A DNA stretch of 64,000 bases from Piliocolobus tephrosceles (lineage: Eukaryota; Chordata; Mammalia; Primates; Cercopithecidae). Under the pieces are notes generated by a model. The model was not told where the DNA came from and made no database searches. It saw only the letters and a program-made list of their open reading frames with translations. Positions within the stretch are counted from its first letter, which is position 1; every line of letters starts with the position of its first letter. Both the position numbers and the translations under genes were made by a program. This document shows, piece by piece, positions 59,386 to 64,000 of this stretch. Where the stretch lies: assembly GCF_002776525.5 (NCBI RefSeq), contig NC_045436.1, forward strand, positions 53,911,254-53,975,253. The letters are read 5' to 3'.

Positions 59386-61929
59386 GAGTAGCTAAGGGCA
59401 CTCTCCTGCCCTTAGACTTGCAAAAAACAAACTATATGCTTATTTTTTCCATTTAAAAATAGAAGCTGAAGCAGAGAGGCAAGTTTTTCAAATCATCTTT
59501 AATTAATCTGTTTTCCCTATGTGTGATGTTTTATTCATATGACAGTAAGTTTTCATGTGTGTACTTTCCTCATGTGAAACATTAGGCTGGTGGGTATGTT
59601 TTTGATAATAAATTTTATAATATCCTATAAGATATTTTAGATCTAAGTCTCCTCAAAGCCAACTTACATTTCTAAAATATACAAAAATTGTACAAAAGTT
59701 AGCCAATAGCACATTTCACTTTTCTAGTAGCAGAATGCTCCAGCACTATGGTTTGTATTTCGGCAATGAGGATTTGTAAACATTCTGAATTAAGACAACT
59801 TCAAAAAAACCTGTTTCACAATCTTAGAGTAAAAATATTATCATATGACTTAAACTTTTCCAGTTATTTACCCAGAAAGTTGTGACAGTTTGTGGGATCC
59901 CAAATATATCAAAGAATTTTTCTTTATTCTTTTGCCTGGTGATTCCATAGTTAAAGCTGCCTACTCACCCTAAGATTTCCTAAGTAAGAAGAAGCACTCC
60001 AGAATTTATTCCCTAAAGAAGATGATCTAGTATAGATTACTATAATCTCCACGACTAGACATAAAATAAGGGTTGCTCAATTTAAAATGTAATATATTCA
60101 TATAGATTCTAATAATATTGGAAGAAGAAAAAATTTAAAATGAGTATGAACACAAATCATTCATTATTATTGAGTTTGTATAAAGGGACAGAAGGCATAG
60201 CTATTTTGGGGGGAACTATCACAAGATTAGTTTTTAAGAGAATGGTAACAGATCCATAAGAATATGTTTAGGAGGCATTTAAATATAGAAATGAAGCTTA
60301 GAATGTGATAAAAATGAAGCTGTACATCAAGTAATTATCCCCTAAAACATTTTTTAACTTTTTTTTTTTATTTTTTAGATCTTAGTCTGTTTCCTGTCTT
60401 AAATTTTCTAACCATGGATGAAGAAAATGTATTTGAATGCTATAGGTTCTAGACTGAAAAAAAATCATGTAGACTAAGGATCTAAAACTACTGTTTGAGG
60501 GCATATGTGAGAAGATCTAAATAGGCAAGTAAGTTTGCCAAGAAAGAAAATATGCAGAGATAAAGGAAACAAACTTGCAGGGAGAGTAAGAACAAGAAGG
60601 CAACTTTGCTTTCTCCATGTTCCCATCTTCCAGTCCAAAATTTCTGTGAGATCTAGTTAGGGAAATGTCTTAATTATCATTAATTCTCCCAGCAAGAGAT
60701 GTCTCACTAAACAAAGTTTACTAATTTGTATTATCACATGCTTAATTAGTTTAAAATTGAAACTTATAGGTAATTGAAACTGGATGACAACAACTGGGGA
60801 AAAATACTTAATGTAGATGATGTTTCTGGGAGTTTATTCCCACACACTAGTCCTGAAAGTTACCCGTCCCCTAAAAAAGTGGGTGTATTGCATAAATTAA
60901 TTATGAGATATCTCATACTCTATGTCACTTCTTGAGACAAAAGGTACCAAAGCATACATGTTAGGTAGCCACCAGTTTAGAAAACCACTTCTGCTTTCGG
61001 TTGTCTCCCCTTTTTCTTTCTTTTCCGCTGTGTATCACTTAGGCATAGTGAAGTTTGACCACCTGACAAACTAGAAGACTTGCTGAAAGAGTTCTTAGGA
61101 AAACGTTCTGATGCTTATTGAGACTTTATGCAAATGGAATAAAAGCCGGAATGATCTCACACCGTGAATTTTGCTCAAAGTTGAAGACCTGTGCCTAAGC
61201 TAAAACTACTAGGACACATATTGTGTTTTTTTCTTGTCCTGTGGTAAACCTTTCTAGTATGGCTGATGGTTTCCAGTTATTTTTATTATTTAGATTTCAT
61301 GTATATCATATGGTTTTCTAGATGACAGTAATATAATTTAAAAAAATAAAAACTTTCCTTCTTTCGTTATCTTTATGGTACACAGATTCATAAATATAAA
61401 TATTTTAATAATGAAGAAAGTGTAGCTAAATAAAATGGTTTAATATTTAAAAGATATCTCTTAGAAGAAATAAGTGTATAATATAACAACATTTTATGAA
61501 AAAGAACTTTGGTAAACAACACAAGCTAATTTTTACTTTTAAAATACTTCTAAAATTATGATCAACAACTTGCAATATGAAACTGATATCTACCAGGAAT
61601 ATTCCTAGATATTTGTGGTTACTTTAAACAAAAAATTTCAAAAAAATAATTATTACATTCAAAGTTGATAACCTAGAGAGAATGCTTGTAAAAGTTAAGA
61701 AACTTTAGAAATAGTTATAAATAGATCAATTTCCCATACTTGGGTCTAAGGTAAAATAATCACTTTTCTCAATGTTTCCACAAAAACAGTTGAATTGTTA
61801 TATTATCTTAAGAGTTTCTAAATAAACCTCAAATTACACCTTTTTATGGTGCTACATTTTATCCTACAAAAGAGTAGTTACATAGAAGAATGACAATAAA
61901 TGATGAAGACACACCAAAGGTGAAGCATA
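59386..61929. other. Unassigned AT-rich sequence
   Basis: No gene or repeat that I recognise. The stretch 60780-61260 is less AT-rich and might be an unrecognised LTR or conserved DNA. Confidence 0.45.
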
Positions 61930-62540
61930 CAGGCACACCTCATTTTATTATGCATCAATGTATTGCACTTTGTAGATATTACATCATTTAGAAATTGAAA
62001 GTCTGTGCAACTTTGTGTTGAACAAGTGTATTGGTGTCAGTTTTTTCAATAACATATGCTCATTTTGTGTCTCTGTGTCACATTTTGGTAACTTGTGCAA
62101 TATTTCACATATTTTTATTATTAACATATTGTTATGGTGATCTGTGATCAATAATGTTTGATACTACTATTGTAATTGTTCTGAGGCATCATGAATTGCC
62201 TCCACATAAGATGGCAAACTTAATCGATAAATGTTGTATGTTCTGACTGCTTCACTGACTGGCCGTTTCTCTCTCTTCCTCCTTTTTCTTGGGCCTTCCT
62301 ATTCCCAGAGATACAACACTATTAAAATTAGGCAAATTAGTAACCTTACAATGGACAATAAATATTCAAATAATATGAAGAGTTGTACATTTATTACTTT
62401 AATCAAAAGCTAGACATGATTAATTCTAGTGAGGAAGGCATGTCTAAAGCCAATATAGGTGAAAAGCTATCTCTTGTGCCAAACCATTAGCTAAGTTGTG
62501 AATGAAAAGAAAACGTTCTAGTAAAACATTAAAAGTACTT
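61930..62540 (+). mobile_element. Tigger1 DNA transposon, 5' part
   Basis: The element starts CAGGCACACCTCATTTTATT directly after a TA dinucleotide (61928-61929), as expected for pogo/Tc1-mariner insertion. It continues 'gtgtctctgtgtcacatttt', 'ttatggtgatctgtgatcaa', 'cttaatcgataaatgttgta', 'attaggcaaattagtaacct' and 'agtgaggaaggcatgtctaa' in Tigger1 order. The transposase start corresponds to ATG at 62351, but the frame is immediately broken. Only about 0.6 kb of an element usually about 2.4 kb remains before L1 sequence begins near 62541. The rest, if retained, would lie beyond the window. Confidence 0.92.
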
Positions 62541-63033
62541 AATTAGTTCAGCCATTGTGGAAAGCAGTGTGGCAATTCCTCAAAGATCTCAGAAAATATT
62601 AACATTTGACCCAGCAATCCCATTATTAGGTATGTACCCAAAGAAATATGTATCATTCTACCATAAAGACACATACACATATGTTCGTTGCAACACTATT
62701 CACAATAGCAAAGACATAGAATCAACCTAAATGTCCATAAGTGGTACACTGGATAAAGAAAACATGGTACATAAACACCAAGGAATACTATACTGCCATA
62801 TAAAAGAATGAGACCATATCCTTTGCAGCAACATGGATGGAACTGGAGGCCATTATCCTAAGCAAACCGACACAAGAACAGAAGACCAAATACAACATGC
62901 TCTCACTTGTAAGTGGGTGCTAACCAACAAGAACACATGGATACTAGAAGGAGAACCACAGACACTGGGGCCTACTTGAGAGTGGAGGGTAGGAGGTGGG
63001 AGAGCATCGAGAAAATACTTATTGGGTACTACT
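62541..63033 (+). mobile_element. L1PB-like 3' portion (sense)
   Basis: From 'aattagttcagccattgtgg' through 'actggataaagaaaacatgg' to 'cactggggcctacttgagag' and 'aaatacttattgggtact', this is the ORF2 C-terminus and start of the 3' UTR. The 3' UTR is cut by the antisense L1 at 63034, so this element is older. Its continuation should lie beyond 64000. Several substitutions break the frame. Confidence 0.88.
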
Positions 63034-64000
63034 CTTTTTTTTTTGTTTGTTTTAATTATACTTTAAGTTCTAGGGTACATGTGCATAACGTGCAGGTTTT
63101 TTACATATGTATACATGTCCCATGTTGGTGTGCTGCACCCATCAACTCGTCAGCACCCATCAATTCATCATTTATATCAGGTATAACTCCCCAATGCAAT
63201 CCCTCCACCCCCCCCATGATAGGCCCCATTTTGTGATGTTCCCCTTCCCGAGTGCAAGTGAGCTCATTGTTCAGTTCCCACCTATGAGTGAGAACATGCG
63301 GTGTTTGGTTTTCTCTTCTTGTGATAGTTTGCTAAGAATGATGGTTTCCAGCTGCATCCATGTCCCTACAAAGGACGCAAACTCATCATTTTATGGCTGC
63401 ATAGTATTCCATGGTGTATATGTGCCACATTTTCTTAATCCAGTCTGTCACTGATGGACATTTGGGTTGATTCCAAGTCTTTGCTATTGTGAATAGTGCC
63501 GCAATAAACATACGTGTGCATGTGTCTTTGTAGTAGCATAATTTATAATCCTTTGGGTATATACCCAGTAGTGGGATGGCTGGGTCATATGGTACATCTA
63601 GTTCTAGATCCTTGAGGAATTGCCATACTGTTTTCCATAATGGTTGAACTAGTTTACAATCCCACCAACAGTGTAAAAGTGTTCCTGTTTCTCCACATCC
63701 TCTCCAACACCTGTTGTTTCCTGATTTTTTAATGATTGCCATTCTAACTGGTGTGAGATGGTATCTCATTGTGGTTTTGATTTGCATTTCTCTGATGGCG
63801 AGTGATGATGAGCATTTTTTCATGTGTCTGTTGGCTGTATGAATGTCTTCTTTTGAGAAATGTCTGTTCATATCCTTTCCCCACTTTTGGATGGGGTTGT
63901 TTGTTTTTTTCTTGTATATTTGTTTGAGTTCTTTGTAGATTGTGGAAATTAGTCCTTTGTCAGATGAGTAGATTGCAAAAATTTTCTCCCATTCTGTAGG
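63034..64000 (-). mobile_element. L1PA element (antisense), runs off the window
   Basis: The plus strand begins with a T-run (63035-63044) and 'taattatactttaagttcta', the complement of the L1PA 3' end. It then runs through the 3' UTR, with a C-rich block at 63208-63217 (G-rich tract on the L1 strand), and the ORF2 C-terminus to the window edge. Its 5' end is not visible, so it may be much longer. It faces the L1PB piece tail to tail. Confidence 0.94.
63386..63871 (-). pseudogene. L1 ORF2 C-terminal relic, 161 codons open
   Basis: The longest uninterrupted ORF2 stretch near the window end. It covers the C-terminal domain with the cysteine motif CX3CX7HX4C intact (CWRGCGETGTLLHCWWDC) and continues through LLGIYPKDYKLCYYKDTCTR to TMEYYAAIK. 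A two-base loss after AAIK creates a stop where about 35 further residues are normal. The rest of ORF2 lies upstream on the minus strand, partly beyond the window, so its state there is unknown. It is homologous to the broken copies at 20457-20777 and 34623-34327. Confidence 0.9.

Noticed and set aside
1..64000. CRISPR array, bacterial operon, integron or phage interpretation
   Set aside because: No regularly spaced identical repeats, no dense coding, and the repeats are diagnostic of primate nuclear DNA.
1..64000. tRNA or small RNA gene hidden in the window
   Set aside because: The only tRNA- or 7SL-related sequences I see are MIR and Alu SINEs. I found no intact cloverleaf with both A and B boxes outside them, though a tRNAscan run would be more reliable.

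Overview
The window is AT-rich, CpG-poor primate nuclear DNA, most likely human or another catarrhine. The evidence is a layered repeat landscape of L1PA/L1PB/L1M LINEs, seven Alus (one with AluY-type bases), MIR and L2 relics, MaLR and HERV-K-type LTRs, MER20 and Tigger1. I find no host protein-coding gene, rRNA or tRNA gene, CRISPR array or operon. The long open frames are pieces of decayed L1 ORF1/ORF2 or chance frames. I read the window as intergenic or deep-intronic 'gene desert' sequence. Without searches I cannot place it on a chromosome, and every repeat subfamily name here comes from memory of consensus sequences.

Layout. 1-9.6 kb: mostly unassigned AT-rich DNA with MIR traces, a short antisense L1 3' end with (GTT)8/(TTTA)11, small tandem duplications and a (TC)16(TA)8 tract. 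9.6-13.6 kb: two antisense Alus, a MIR and an L1M fragment. 13.65-21.6 kb is the most structured part. An older sense L1 3' fragment carries an Alu with a pure (GAA)21 tail, and is split by a near full-length 6.1-kb L1PA with a perfect 14-bp target-site duplication. Both L1 reading frames in it are broken. 21.8-25.7 kb: an old Alu, a solo HERV-K(HML)-type LTR inserted in a MIR with a near-perfect 6-bp duplication, a possible minus-strand coding relic, and an antisense Alu.

25.7-33.9 kb: largely unassigned, with MIR, L2 and MaLR fragments and a perfect 26-bp palindrome. 33.9-38.8 kb: an antisense L1PA with an internal deletion, a MER20-like element and an antisense L1MA. 38.8-53 kb: unassigned DNA with MIRs and two Alus. 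53-59.4 kb: three MaLR-type LTRs, two with perfect 5-bp duplications, among old antisense L1M fragments. 59.4-64 kb: unassigned DNA, then the 5' end of a Tigger1 transposon abutting an L1PB-like 3' end, which is in turn interrupted by an antisense L1PA running off the window.

No genes work together here. The biology is the insertion history of selfish elements, readable as at least four nested events, plus simple repeats that may vary between individuals. I did not find an undescribed biological system.
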